From the IMG/VR virus record IMGVR_UViG_3300021368_000348, positions 1-58,187 of that record: 58,187 bases of DNA. The stretch is one strand, 5' to 3'. The stretch is from a virus. Shown one piece after another: positions 1 through 8,887 of the stretch; the stretch's first letter is position 1, and each line of letters begins with the position of its first letter. The notes under the pieces are model-generated. The model was not told where the DNA came from and ran no database searches. It saw only the letters and a list, made by a program, of their open reading frames with translations. Made by a program: the position numbers and the translations under genes.

Positions 1-17
1 ATCGAAGGAGGATTCTA

Positions 18-740
18 ATGTCATACTTTAAAAGTTTTCCAAAAGAGTTCTACCAGTTCGGGGATGACCCTAACCGTGCAGTGATGCAGAACATCACAGC
101 GTACGTAGAGATATTTGACCAGGCCCGAGCCAACGCTTCCTTCTATCAGGACTACTATATTAAGGAAGGTGAACGCGCAGACCACGTATCACAATACTTT
201 TACGACACCCCACAGTTGCATTGGACCTTCTGGATGATGAACAATCACATCCGCGAACGTGGGTGGCCACTAACACGCAAGCAGGTTCTGGCGAAGGTAC
301 AACGAGATTACAGTGGACTCGTTTTAAATACGAGCGAAGACGTGTCAAATAAGTTCCATGTGGGTCAACAGGTGACAGGCATGAACGGTTCAGGTACCGT
401 GGTAGAACGTAACCTGCAGTTAGGTCAGGTAGTGTTGACAGATGTTAGTGGGTACTTCGGCGACGGAGAGCAAATTACGTCTCAGGTACAAGAAAGCCTA
501 GAGACCTTGCTGGTCGATACCTCATCAAAAGAACACTTAGCGACTCGTTATTACGTGAATGCAGATGGTGACAAGGTTGATGTACAACCATTTGCCCAAC
601 CCCCAAGCAACGTTGTGCCGGTTACACATCAAGAGTTCTACCTAGAGGAGAACGATAGCCTACGACAGATTCGAGTGGTACGCCCTAACGCAATGGGTTC
701 AATCGTTTCTGCTTATCGTAAGGCAATGAGATCATTATGA
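18..740 (+). CDS. gp53: Baseplate wedge subunit gp53
   Basis: Encodes 240 residues resembling T4 gp53 (196 aa in T4), the wedge protein that joins neighbouring wedges around the hub. The N-terminal half has the family's aromatic-rich pattern: YFKSFPKEFYQF at the start, then a YDTPQLHWTFWMMNNHI block near residues 62-77, in which the W/M/N cluster is typical. The C-terminal half carries a short beta-rich segment (about 110-160: VGQQVTGMNGSGTVVE) that may be the small extension making it longer than T4. An excellent Shine-Dalgarno, AAGGAGG at 5-11, precedes the ATG and fixes the start. The stop overlaps the next ATG (ATGA), so it is translationally coupled to the hub gene. Confidence 0.87.
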   Translation: MSYFKSFPKEFYQFGDDPNRAVMQNITAYVEIFDQARANASFYQDYYIKEGERADHVSQYFYDTPQLHWTFWMMNNHIRERGWPLTRKQVLAKVQRDYSGLVLNTSEDVSNKFHVGQQVTGMNGSGTVVERNLQLGQVVLTDVSGYFGDGEQITSQVQESLETLLVDTSSKEHLATRYYVNADGDKVDVQPFAQPPSNVVPVTHQEFYLEENDSLRQIRVVRPNAMGSIVSAYRKAMRSL

Positions 741-2095
741 CAGAAGAAACCAAGATTGAACACTACACTCCGGTAGAGTTTACGAAGGTTCGATTATCAG
801 GTACACACCTTGGTGACAACATTGCGATTGAGAACGTCACGACCGACATCGATATATTCGAACACTTAGACAAACCGTATCTAACCGCTGTGTTATCTTT
901 CATGGACACTGGTGACATCATCTCCGGTGGATACTTTATTGGAGACGAAAAGGTCGAGATTGAGTTGACTACTCCACCAACAGGTACGGACCCAGACATA
1001 GTTCCGAACGTAATCAACAAGACGTTCATTGTATCTAAGATTGTATCGGCGGTGAAGGTACACGACGCAGCTGAACACGTTGTGTTGCACTTGATTGAAG
1101 AACACGCATATGTCAGTCAGACAGAACTCCTTAACAGTAAGTTCGAGGGGCCACCCGCAGAAATCATTAGACGCATGGGTAAGTACATAAATGCTAAGGT
1201 TGATTACGATGCAAAAGGTGCGGGAAGTATGCGTGTCATCGTTCCTAACCTAACTCCATTGAATGCGATGGCGTGGATAAAAAACCGTACCAGTACCAAT
1301 GAAGGGTATCCTTTTTACTTGTATTCTACGCTGATTGGTGATAAACTACAGTTCCGTGACCTTAAATCATTGATGAGCAACAAACCAATCAACCCAAAGT
1401 ATCCGTATGCACACATCACCACAGACATTAATGTTGCAGATGCATACACAGATACACTGCGTAGGCGGGTCATTATAAGTTACGAACACCGCAACACAGA
1501 CAGTGTCGTTGAGATGATAGCCAGGGGTGTCATGGGTTCATACATTAACTATATCGACGTGACTCAAGGGAAGACGTTCAAGGGCGAGTACAACATACAC
1601 AACGACGTAATGACTCAGTTGATTAAGGACGGGTTCGGTAATGAGTCGTTGTACAACTACCGTGATGCTGAGTTACATACCACACGAGGTAAATCAATTA
1701 CTCAGATTGGTGGTATGAAAGCGTTCGACGGTATGAAGTCATACGGTGAGGCAGATGACCTTGCGAATTATAAGCGTGGCTTGATTACAACTGCAATGGA
1801 TACAGTATTGAAGAAGGCTCCGTTGACTTTGACTGTAGACTTTGCGGACTTCATCAAAGAACCTAACGTACACAACAGTATAGGTAATACATTGCGTGTC
1901 CGTTTTATGCGCAACCTAGACACAAATGAACTAGAATCTTTAGGAGACGCCGGCGAAGACTTTTACAGATACGACCCGAAGAAGTCAGGGGACTTTTTGA
2001 TATTCGCGACGAAGCATTCATTCCGTCGTGAGAACTATTCTGCCACACATTCTCTCGTGAAAGTGTCAGAAGATGCTGAACTACCAACAGGTTAA
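737..2095 (+). CDS. gp27: Baseplate hub protein, gp27-like
   Basis: A 452-aa protein between gp53 and the gp5 OB-fold protein, the position occupied by the hub ring protein in marine T4-like genomes. The N-terminal region has alternating beta strands (SGTHLGDNIAIENVTTDIDIFEHLDKPYLTA, followed by a GDExxIEL pattern) like the tube-like domains of gp27/VgrG hub proteins. A central SNKPINPKYPYAHI stretch and the C-terminal DFLIFATKHSF segment fit a hub fold as well. T4 gp27 is 391 aa and forms the trimeric ring on which the gp5 spike sits. It overlaps gp53 by 4 nt. The identification rests on position plus fold-like pattern more than on a diagnostic motif, so assignment as gp27 is likely but not certain. 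Confidence 0.72.
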   Translation: MTEETKIEHYTPVEFTKVRLSGTHLGDNIAIENVTTDIDIFEHLDKPYLTAVLSFMDTGDIISGGYFIGDEKVEIELTTPPTGTDPDIVPNVINKTFIVSKIVSAVKVHDAAEHVVLHLIEEHAYVSQTELLNSKFEGPPAEIIRRMGKYINAKVDYDAKGAGSMRVIVPNLTPLNAMAWIKNRTSTNEGYPFYLYSTLIGDKLQFRDLKSLMSNKPINPKYPYAHITTDINVADAYTDTLRRRVIISYEHRNTDSVVEMIARGVMGSYINYIDVTQGKTFKGEYNIHNDVMTQLIKDGFGNESLYNYRDAELHTTRGKSITQIGGMKAFDGMKSYGEADDLANYKRGLITTAMDTVLKKAPLTLTVDFADFIKEPNVHNSIGNTLRVRFMRNLDTNELESLGDAGEDFYRYDPKKSGDFLIFATKHSFRRENYSATHSLVKVSEDAELPTG

Positions 2096-2099
2096 TATT

Positions 2100-2705
2100 A
2101 TGATACCAGATACATTTATTGATTACTATGGTGACCAGACTCGCTGGTTCGTAGGTGTGGTCACAAACACTGAAGACGACCCTTTACAGATAGGTCGTGC
2201 ACAGGTACGCATTCATGGTATACACGACGACGAGGCTATACAGGACAAACACTTACCTTGGGCGCAGATTGTCGTACCCGTAACACACGCAGTACACGAA
2301 GGCAAAGGACAGTTCTTAGGTATGTTAGTGGGTACTCAGGTTTTCGGTGTGTTCTTAGACGGGAAAAACTCTCAGTTACCTCTTATCGTTGGCTCGATAC
2401 CGAAAGAAGGTGATAGTAATTCACGAGTCAAGAAGTTCGGCGAGTATCCAAAGAACAAGGTATATGCAACTGAGTCGGGTCACTACAAAGAGTACGATGA
2501 TACGTATGCAAAAGAACGCATCCGTGAGCAGCATATGCTAGGTGGGTTCACCGAAATGTACACCGATGAGAATCAAAAGACATCATATGTAATCAACGTT
2601 ACAGGTGATTGCGATATCAAAGTGAAGGGAACCGCCAACATCACAGGTTCAGAAGGAGTGAACATTGGTGGTGGTCCGGTTAGTATCAACGGCAAGAAAC
2701 AGTAA
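2100..2705 (+). CDS. gp5: Baseplate hub spike gp5-like, OB-fold only, no lysozyme
   Basis: A 201-aa spike protein. The first ~110 residues match the N-terminal OB-fold of gp5/VgrG-type proteins (YYGDQTRWFVGVVTNTEDD, GRAQVRIHGIHDD, LPWAQIVVPVT, then GTQVFGVFLDGKNSQLPLIVGSI). The C-terminus has a few short glycine-rich octapeptide-like repeats (VTGDCDIKVKGTANITG, then GVNIGGG) that look like a stub of the triple-stranded beta-helix needle. T4 gp5 is 575 aa because it also contains a lysozyme domain; no such domain is present here. I place the start at ATG 2100, 4 nt after the hub gene stop and behind an AGG at 2089-2091. An upstream in-frame ATG at 2073 would overlap the hub gene and add residues outside the OB fold. 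Confidence 0.85.
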   Translation: MIPDTFIDYYGDQTRWFVGVVTNTEDDPLQIGRAQVRIHGIHDDEAIQDKHLPWAQIVVPVTHAVHEGKGQFLGMLVGTQVFGVFLDGKNSQLPLIVGSIPKEGDSNSRVKKFGEYPKNKVYATESGHYKEYDDTYAKERIREQHMLGGFTEMYTDENQKTSYVINVTGDCDIKVKGTANITGSEGVNIGGGPVSINGKKQ

Positions 2706-4183
2706 TGCCTAAGTATCAGGACAGTGACGCGACCGTATACATCGGGGGTCAACCCGTTGTCGATGTACGTCTCGGCACCGAGTCCGTATACAGAACGTTT
2801 AGTCCAGCCAATCCGGTACCGCTTCCTAATCTACAGGTAAACCCATTACGTTCTGGCGTTGTGCAGGGGTTGAGTAAAGAGAAGTCGGACAAGTTAGAGA
2901 AACTAGGGTTCGGCGCTTTACTCGCAGGTCTATCCATTGGTGTTAAGATTCCGTGCGAGAGCGATAACTTCCTACCTACCCGCGCAGACATCGTTAGCGC
3001 TTTCAATGGTCTAGCGGATATACCAAAACAAATCGAAGCCGAACTTGTTAAGTTACGTACTGAACTTGAGGGTAAGGCCAACCAGATTCAACAGGACCTT
3101 GAGAACCTAGACCCTGAAGTAGAACTCGCCCGACTTCTGAACGAAGAACTCGAAGAGGTTTTCGAAATTATCGAGGACATCGAGAAGATAATCGAAACCG
3201 TCGCAGACATCCTTTCCCCTTACTGGAAAAAGGGAGACATACGTTGTTACGCAAAGGAGATTGACGACGCGTGGAATGAGTTGATACAAGAGTATCACAT
3301 CTTTATCCCAGTAAAGGTGATGGAGATGATTAGTAAAATCATTCCGGTAGACTTCAACGTAAACATTCTAGGCATCGACATCAACGTATTGAAGATACTA
3401 GAGAATGAAGAACAGGAACGCATACTTGCGCAGATTGAAGCCGAGGTAGACAAGTTCTACGCACTCGTACCGAAAGAGTTGCGGTTTTGGGATGGTGAGT
3501 GGGGTGTTATATGTGAGCAGTGGAAAGCGCGGTTGACGTGGCAACACATCAAGGCAGAAATTGTCAAGTGGACCACTAACACTTTGTTCGCACTGTTCGA
3601 GAAGTTGATTGACATGTTCGAGGAGATATGGGATTCGTTGGGTTTGCCGGACCTACCTATTCCACTGTCATTCGATGTAGAGGCGTGGATTGATGCAGCG
3701 ATGCAGGCCATTAAAGCACAGGCACTTGCGAAGAAAGACGAACTGTTAGGTGAAGTCGCAAATCTCGAAAAACAGATTGAAGACGTGAAGACGGATATAG
3801 AAAACTTTGATGCAGAGGCCGAACTACAGAAACAGATAGATGCAATCGACATCGAAGGGACCGTATACGCATTGGTCATCGAGGAACTAGAGAAACTGCA
3901 GTTGTTCGGTATTTCGCTCCTTGACGTGATTGGGGGTTCCATAGAAGAGAACATCTCGATGGCCGAGAAAGAGATTGACAATCTAATCAAGGGTGCACGT
4001 GACTGGGCGCAGAACTGGCAGAAGAATCTATTGCTCGAGTGGGTGGGTCTGGTTAAAAAGTTTTTAGACGCGATTGGGTTAGGTAAAATCCTAGACCTTA
4101 TCTTCCTTACGTTCTGTGACGTACTAGAGTTGATAGGTGTACCGTTAGAGTTTAAAATCGAACCGCCTGCACTTTCTGTATAA
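2705..4183 (+). CDS. Helical tail protein of unknown function (candidate hub/tape-measure)
   Basis: A 492-aa protein I do not recognise by family. The first ~50 residues look beta-rich (DATVYIGGQPVVDVRLGTESVYR, a VYxGG...VxLGT pattern seen at the start of some virion proteins). The remainder is predicted long helices: repeated acidic heptad-like runs (residues ~115-165 and 350-385), plus a tryptophan-rich middle (WDGEWGVICEQWKARLTWQ). The last 60 residues alternate hydrophobic helices. It overlaps gp5 by 1 nt (TAATG) and precedes the gp25 late promoter, so it belongs to the hub/spike operon. A long helical protein coded beside the hub could be a tape measure or hub-associated chaperone; that is inference. 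Leucine/isoleucine/glutamate-rich composition contrasts with the beta-rich neighbours. Confidence 0.6.
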   Translation: MPKYQDSDATVYIGGQPVVDVRLGTESVYRTFSPANPVPLPNLQVNPLRSGVVQGLSKEKSDKLEKLGFGALLAGLSIGVKIPCESDNFLPTRADIVSAFNGLADIPKQIEAELVKLRTELEGKANQIQQDLENLDPEVELARLLNEELEEVFEIIEDIEKIIETVADILSPYWKKGDIRCYAKEIDDAWNELIQEYHIFIPVKVMEMISKIIPVDFNVNILGIDINVLKILENEEQERILAQIEAEVDKFYALVPKELRFWDGEWGVICEQWKARLTWQHIKAEIVKWTTNTLFALFEKLIDMFEEIWDSLGLPDLPIPLSFDVEAWIDAAMQAIKAQALAKKDELLGEVANLEKQIEDVKTDIENFDAEAELQKQIDAIDIEGTVYALVIEELEKLQLFGISLLDVIGGSIEENISMAEKEIDNLIKGARDWAQNWQKNLLLEWVGLVKKFLDAIGLGKILDLIFLTFCDVLELIGVPLEFKIEPPALSV

Positions 4184-4186
4184 ATA
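4179..4186 (+). promoter_or_regulatory. T4-type late promoter (TATAAATA) for gp25 operon
   Basis: Exact TATAAATA box overlapping the stop codon of the preceding gene and 23 nt before the gp25 ATG. In T4 this box is the complete core of late promoters read by the gp55 sigma factor with gp33/gp45. Confidence 0.8.
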
Positions 4187-4208
4187 GAACAAAAAGAGTT
4201 GGACTGAC

Positions 4209-4652
4209 ATGAGTAGAATAAACTCCCTTGAAGCTCGTTACACAAACGATAGACCGATAACTGTTACGGTAGACCGTGTTAACAGTGATATCGACTGCAC
4301 GTTTAAAGCGAAGCCAACAGGTATACGTGACATCTTTCTAAAGACGGAAACGGCCGCGGTCATCCAGTCAGTTAAAAACCTACTCATGACCAATCACGGA
4401 GAGAAACCATTCTCACCAAAGTTCGGTGGGAATCTAGGAAGTTTCTTATTCGAGTTGGGTGACGCAATGGATGCGGGAGATGTCGAGGAATTAGTGCAGG
4501 CGGCATTAGTCTACGAACCTCGTGCAGTATTAAAAAAGGTTGAAACACTATTCAACCCAGATTATAACTCTATTACAGTAACAGTTGTATTTGCAGTGAC
4601 CGCAACCAAAGAGACGGTTACTCTGAACGTTAATATATCAAGGGTGAGATAA
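4209..4652 (+). CDS. gp25: Baseplate wedge subunit gp25
   Basis: A 147-aa protein of the gp25/GPW lysozyme-like fold (T4 gp25 132 aa), the most conserved wedge component of contractile tails. It nucleates sheath assembly with gp6 and gp53. Seen directly: the family EPR signature at residues 103-105 (YEPRAVL), a preceding helix (AVIQSVKNLLMTNHGEKPFSPKFG) and the strand pair around ITVTVVFAV. It sits immediately upstream of gp6, as in nearly all contractile tails, and behind a late promoter. Confidence 0.93.
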   Translation: MSRINSLEARYTNDRPITVTVDRVNSDIDCTFKAKPTGIRDIFLKTETAAVIQSVKNLLMTNHGEKPFSPKFGGNLGSFLFELGDAMDAGDVEELVQAALVYEPRAVLKKVETLFNPDYNSITVTVVFAVTATKETVTLNVNISRVR

Positions 4653-4653
4653 C

Positions 4654-6570
4654 ATGGCAATATCAACTTCAGATCTTGACTTCGCGAATATCAAAGCGAG
4701 GCTGAAGTCTCAACTCAAGAAAAACGACACCTTCAAGGACTACGACTTTGAAGCATCGGGTATGTCCACTATCCTTGATGTACTTGCGTACAACACTCAC
4801 ATCAATGGACTTGTGGCGAACATGGGAATCAACGAGGCGTTTTTGTCCTCTTCCCAGTTACGTGCCTCAGCGCTTTCTCATGCCGAGACCTTGGGTTATG
4901 TACCAAAGTCGTCATCGTGTCCAGTCGCAGAAATTTCTGCAGAGGTAGAGTTCAAGGACATCACGGACCCTGCCGTACTACCAGATTTTCTGATTATGCC
5001 AGAAGGTCAGGAGTTCACTGTATCGGTTGACGAAGTAGTGTATTCATTCTATACTACCGAAGAGTACATCGCACATAGACCGTCAGAACTACCGGATACA
5101 CTTCCGTTTACTGTAACCTATCAGTTCAAGTCAGCCGCGAGTAATCCAGTCATTAATTTGATACAGGGTGAGATTAAGAGTAAGACCTTTGTAGCAGGCG
5201 GACCACAAGATAACAATCTTTATATTTTACCAGACAAAGACCTAGATGTCAATACAATTACTGTAGAAGTCTACGATAACTTCTCTAGCACATCATCTGT
5301 CTCATACAAGAATCTAAACGAAGTACGTAACATCACGAAAGAATCACGCGTATACATGATACGCGAAACGTCGAACGGTGAATACGAAATGTTCTTCAGT
5401 GATGGTACCATATTGGGCACTGCACCGTCTGCAGGTAATAAGATTGTGGTATCGTATCGTGTGACTGCAGGAGAGGAGGCCAATGGTGGTGACCTATTCG
5501 CAACTACAGAGATTTACGAGGGTGGTAACTACCTAAACGTCAAAGTGATTCCAATCAGTCGCGCAGCGGGTGGTTCAGGTAAAGAGACACTATCCTCTAT
5601 CAAGAAGAATGCACCTCGTGCATTCGTTGCACAGAATCGCCTTGTTACTGCGGACGACTACCGTTCATTGATTCTGAATAACTTCGACTCGTACATCACC
5701 GACGTATCTGCATGGGGTGGTAACGATAACGTACCACCAGAGTATGGTAAGGTATTTGTCAGTATCAACTATGCAGACGGATTGAGCGACCTTGCCCAAG
5801 AGGATGTACAGGAGTCAATCCGTGAGCAGTTGACAAGTAACATTTCTATTATGTCAATTGATACTGAGTTTGTCAAACCTAATTTTACCAAGTTGGAGTT
5901 ACAGACGGTATTCCAGATAGACGCGACTAAGAACATCTCGACACTAGAGACATTGCAGAGTCGCGTTAACACCGTAGTAGAAGACTACGTCAAGAACGAA
6001 TTGAACGCTTTTGGTGCAACATTCCGTCGCTCTAATCTATTGACGCGTATCGACGCGTTGTCTCCAGCGATTCTTAACTCACGCATGACTGTCAAGATGC
6101 AGCAGACCATTCCAATCACACAGATGATTAGTGATGTGAACGGCATGTATCTTGCGGCGGGTTTGAGTGGAGTCGATTACTTAGACCAAGACTTCGAGGT
6201 AAAATATCCTACTATTATAGCTGAAGCGGACAACGACGAACACACAGTCATGTCTTCTGTCTTTAGGTCGAAAGGTAAGAACGTATACATTAGGAACCTT
6301 CTAGGTTCAACTAGACTACAGTTGGTAGACGTAAACGGTGTCTTAGTATTAGATAACATCGGTAGTTACGACCCAGCGAAGGGTTTGGTAAAACTGGTCG
6401 CGTTGTATGTCGATGGCGTTGGTTACGGTGGTGCTGGTATTAAGATTAGTGCAACACCAGCGAACCAGAGCACCATCCGTCCTCTACGTAACTACATTCT
6501 AAGTTTAGATTCATCGATGTCATTCGCACGTGGTACGATGGACGAAGGTGATATTAAGGTCACGTTATAA
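4654..6570 (+). CDS. gp6: Baseplate wedge subunit gp6
   Basis: A 638-aa homologue of T4 gp6 (660 aa), which dimerises to form the inner iris ring of the baseplate and contains a domain shared with the baseplate J family. The N-terminus (DFANIKARLKSQLKKNDTFKDYDFEASGMSTILDVLAYNTHINGL in pieces) is the canonical gp6 start: FxDYxFEgSgmstlLdlLaYNTHyna. The middle contains the J-like core (KKNAPRAFVAQNRLVTADDYRSLI, residues ~312-335), followed by a helical region and a beta-rich C-terminus. The start follows gp25 by one nucleotide, so the two are co-translated. Confidence 0.93.
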   Translation: MAISTSDLDFANIKARLKSQLKKNDTFKDYDFEASGMSTILDVLAYNTHINGLVANMGINEAFLSSSQLRASALSHAETLGYVPKSSSCPVAEISAEVEFKDITDPAVLPDFLIMPEGQEFTVSVDEVVYSFYTTEEYIAHRPSELPDTLPFTVTYQFKSAASNPVINLIQGEIKSKTFVAGGPQDNNLYILPDKDLDVNTITVEVYDNFSSTSSVSYKNLNEVRNITKESRVYMIRETSNGEYEMFFSDGTILGTAPSAGNKIVVSYRVTAGEEANGGDLFATTEIYEGGNYLNVKVIPISRAAGGSGKETLSSIKKNAPRAFVAQNRLVTADDYRSLILNNFDSYITDVSAWGGNDNVPPEYGKVFVSINYADGLSDLAQEDVQESIREQLTSNISIMSIDTEFVKPNFTKLELQTVFQIDATKNISTLETLQSRVNTVVEDYVKNELNAFGATFRRSNLLTRIDALSPAILNSRMTVKMQQTIPITQMISDVNGMYLAAGLSGVDYLDQDFEVKYPTIIAEADNDEHTVMSSVFRSKGKNVYIRNLLGSTRLQLVDVNGVLVLDNIGSYDPAKGLVKLVALYVDGVGYGGAGIKISATPANQSTIRPLRNYILSLDSSMSFARGTMDEGDIKVTL

Positions 6571-7532
6571 TGTCTAATCTGCAAGGTAGAGACAGATACC
6601 GCCCAGGCTTCCATAGCGCAGAAGTCGAATCGTTAGTACCCGCATTCTATAAAGAACAATACCCACTATTCATTGAGTTCTTAGAAACGTACTACGACCC
6701 GTCACTGTTCGATGGTATTTCATTCGAAGATATGATACATGAGTTGTTTCATGTACGCGACATCGCATCGGCTGATGCAGAAATCCTTGATAGGATATTT
6801 GCAGAGATTAGTGATGGACTAGAGTCAGAGTCGTTCCACTATAATCGTGACCCATACATGATGGTGCGTCTCTTGGCGAAGTTCTATCGCGCAAAGGGTA
6901 CAGAGATATCGGTTGACCAATTCTTCCTTGCGTTCTTCGACGAAGAGGTAGAAATCACCTACCCTAAAAAAGACATCTTTAAACTGAACGACAAGGTGGG
7001 TGGTTCTATTATCGGTCCTCAGAGTATGAAGTTTATACAGGACGACCGACGTTATCAGATTTTCTCAGTTCTTTTGAAAACAGGCATGTCTCTTGCAGAC
7101 TACGAACCAATCTACAAGAAGATGGTGCATCCGGCAGGATGGTATCTAGCTGCACAATTAGAAACACAGAGTGAGGCGCATCTTAATCTGAAGGCAGGTC
7201 CAACTGTAGACCCACTTGAAGTACCTAACTATCCGATTTTACTTGCATCTCATGTGGTTGACAAACTAGACCCACAGTACACTCTACTGGTTATGGAAGA
7301 GAACGACCCAGTAGATGCGCGTACGCAAGTAGAGAAAGACACTGGTGAAGGTATCTTAATCAGTTCGCTTGAGGTACTAGAGAAGTACGACGACATTACA
7401 CTACAACAGTTAGTAGACGACTTTGACACCATCGCAGCGTGGGTAAGTGTTAAGGCCGCGACAATCGACGACGACGGTGTTGACATGTCTCAAGACTACG
7501 AGACACTCGACGGTGGTGATGGTACAGGTTAA
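6570..7532 (+). CDS. Probable baseplate wedge-associated structural protein
   Basis: A 320-aa protein directly downstream of gp6 (TAATG overlap). The N-terminal ~190 residues are helical with a pattern familiar from marine T4-like genomes at this locus: YxEQYPLFIEFLETYYD, DIASADAEILDRIFAEISDGL, RLLAKFYRAKGTEISVDQFFLAFF, then a KMVHPAGWYLA block. The acidic C-terminus (residues ~230-320) appears disordered and aspartate-rich. Position between gp6 and gp8 is where T4 has gp7, but T4 gp7 is far larger (1,032 aa) and I see no specific match. I therefore call it a wedge-associated or adaptor protein for the following fibre genes, with its exact role unknown. Confidence 0.65.
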   Translation: MSNLQGRDRYRPGFHSAEVESLVPAFYKEQYPLFIEFLETYYDPSLFDGISFEDMIHELFHVRDIASADAEILDRIFAEISDGLESESFHYNRDPYMMVRLLAKFYRAKGTEISVDQFFLAFFDEEVEITYPKKDIFKLNDKVGGSIIGPQSMKFIQDDRRYQIFSVLLKTGMSLADYEPIYKKMVHPAGWYLAAQLETQSEAHLNLKAGPTVDPLEVPNYPILLASHVVDKLDPQYTLLVMEENDPVDARTQVEKDTGEGILISSLEVLEKYDDITLQQLVDDFDTIAAWVSVKAATIDDDGVDMSQDYETLDGGDGTG

Positions 7533-8836
7533 TGGTAACTGCAGACGATATCCTCAACCAGAATCCCAATGGGGAGCCGGTCAAGGTCTGGACGGGGAAA
7601 CAGAGTGAGTACGATGCACTGTCTCCGGACAGTGATACTGTATACTTTATATTAGCAGACCCACCACCAGAGGAAGAGTCTCCGTTTAGTTCTGGAAATA
7701 ACCCACTCATCCCAGGCGGTGGTGAAACTACGGGAGAACCAGAACCAGAACCGCAACCAGCTCCAGTCCCGTGGAGTGATGTCACTGCAGTGCAGGACGT
7801 TACGGTTACAGGTGGTCCTCGCACATTAGAACCATATAACCCAGATACCTTCACCCGTCTTGAAAACCACTCACTATGGGTTGCGTATTTCCCACGTCGA
7901 TTCACTATCGACACTACCTTTAATAGCGACGGTACATTCGAAACATTTGTGACTGACCGCTTCTTAGGTATCGGTGGGACTACCCCATTATTCTCTGGTA
8001 ACTGGAGAGACAGTGCAGTCCCAGAGGGTACTACCTATACATGCGGCATAGAACTAAACTCTCTGAATGGCATTCCGGTCACTCGCGATGACCGCACCTC
8101 TTTAGGGTATCATGCCAACGCGGAGTTGTTAGATGTCAATGGTGTAGATGTTACCGTCTTTCAGGGCGGTACCGTTATACAAACGGAAGTATCATCTACG
8201 GAAGGTGGTACGATTTCTGTTGCATTTGAAGAACACAGTGACTTGCAGAACCGCGAGCAAGATAGTATGCACCTAGACGCAACAGTTGTGTTGTCAGGTG
8301 TCGGGGCATTCAGTTTGTTCGTCACTGGTGTATTTGATGGTACCGAACCAAGCACACACACTCAAGAGTTTAATGTTATATTCGATATGGCGGGTGAGGG
8401 ACAAAAAGTATTACTCCCTTGGGCGCAGTCGGTACTTATCAATATCAATGATGAGTTCAGTGGTGACCCCGACCCACGCGTAGATTTTTACACACTTGAT
8501 GTTGCAAAACCAAAACAGTTTCATGACGGTGCAGACGCAATAGATGAGGTATTAGTAACCGCCCCGTCAGGTGTTGTTGAGTTTCACTTCATGCACTATA
8601 GTACCCTTACGCATACAGTGATGGTTGAGTTTGGTGCAGGGTGGAATGATTCAGGCTCTACTATAGCACTAACCCGTGGTCAGAGTTATCAGGCAACTGT
8701 TGGTGCAGGTGCAACAAATGGGCAGTTTCTTCCAGTCACAATATCCACTACTATAGGTGACCAGACATACACTAAAGAGGTTCCAGTTTCAGTATTTGTG
8801 TTTGATTTTAACTTCGACTTCGGTGGGGGTCGTTAA
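7532..8836 (+). CDS. Fibre/decoration protein with Ig-like module
   Basis: A 434-aa protein with three parts. Residues 1-42 contain VKVWTGKQSEYDAL...TVYFI, the short attachment motif common at the start of phage minor tail-fibre proteins. Residues ~43-82 are a proline/glutamate/glycine-rich linker. Residues ~83-434 are beta-rich and clearly paralogous to the last ~355 residues of the giant protein ending at 22242: both have PRTLExYNP near the start, DSxHL in the middle, KPxxFHDGA, and a terminal VTISxTIxxxxYTKEVPxxV. It overlaps the previous stop (TAATG). Probably a fibre or decoration protein displaying an Ig-like/beta-sandwich domain; the ligand is unknown. Confidence 0.65.
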   Translation: MVTADDILNQNPNGEPVKVWTGKQSEYDALSPDSDTVYFILADPPPEEESPFSSGNNPLIPGGGETTGEPEPEPQPAPVPWSDVTAVQDVTVTGGPRTLEPYNPDTFTRLENHSLWVAYFPRRFTIDTTFNSDGTFETFVTDRFLGIGGTTPLFSGNWRDSAVPEGTTYTCGIELNSLNGIPVTRDDRTSLGYHANAELLDVNGVDVTVFQGGTVIQTEVSSTEGGTISVAFEEHSDLQNREQDSMHLDATVVLSGVGAFSLFVTGVFDGTEPSTHTQEFNVIFDMAGEGQKVLLPWAQSVLININDEFSGDPDPRVDFYTLDVAKPKQFHDGADAIDEVLVTAPSGVVEFHFMHYSTLTHTVMVEFGAGWNDSGSTIALTRGQSYQATVGAGATNGQFLPVTISTTIGDQTYTKEVPVSVFVFDFNFDFGGGR

Positions 8837-8840
8837 ATCA

Positions 8841-8848
8841 TATAAATA
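8841..8848 (+). promoter_or_regulatory. T4-type late promoter (TATAAATA) for collagen-like fibre
   Basis: Exact TATAAATA in the 51-nt gap between the Ig-like protein and the collagen-like fibre, 40 nt before its ATG. Confidence 0.8.
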
Positions 8849-8887
8849 AAGACATCTTTCATTTACTCAATCCAGAGAAGAATAAAA

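Noticed and set aside
2073-2099. Upstream in-frame ATG for the gp5-like gene
   Set aside because: It would overlap the hub gene by 23 nt and add nine residues outside the OB fold; ATG 2100 fits family length better.
3457-4245. 262-codon - strand open frame opposite the helical hub-region gene
   Set aside because: Serine-rich antisense shadow of a well-supported + strand gene; no start signal or neighbours on that strand.
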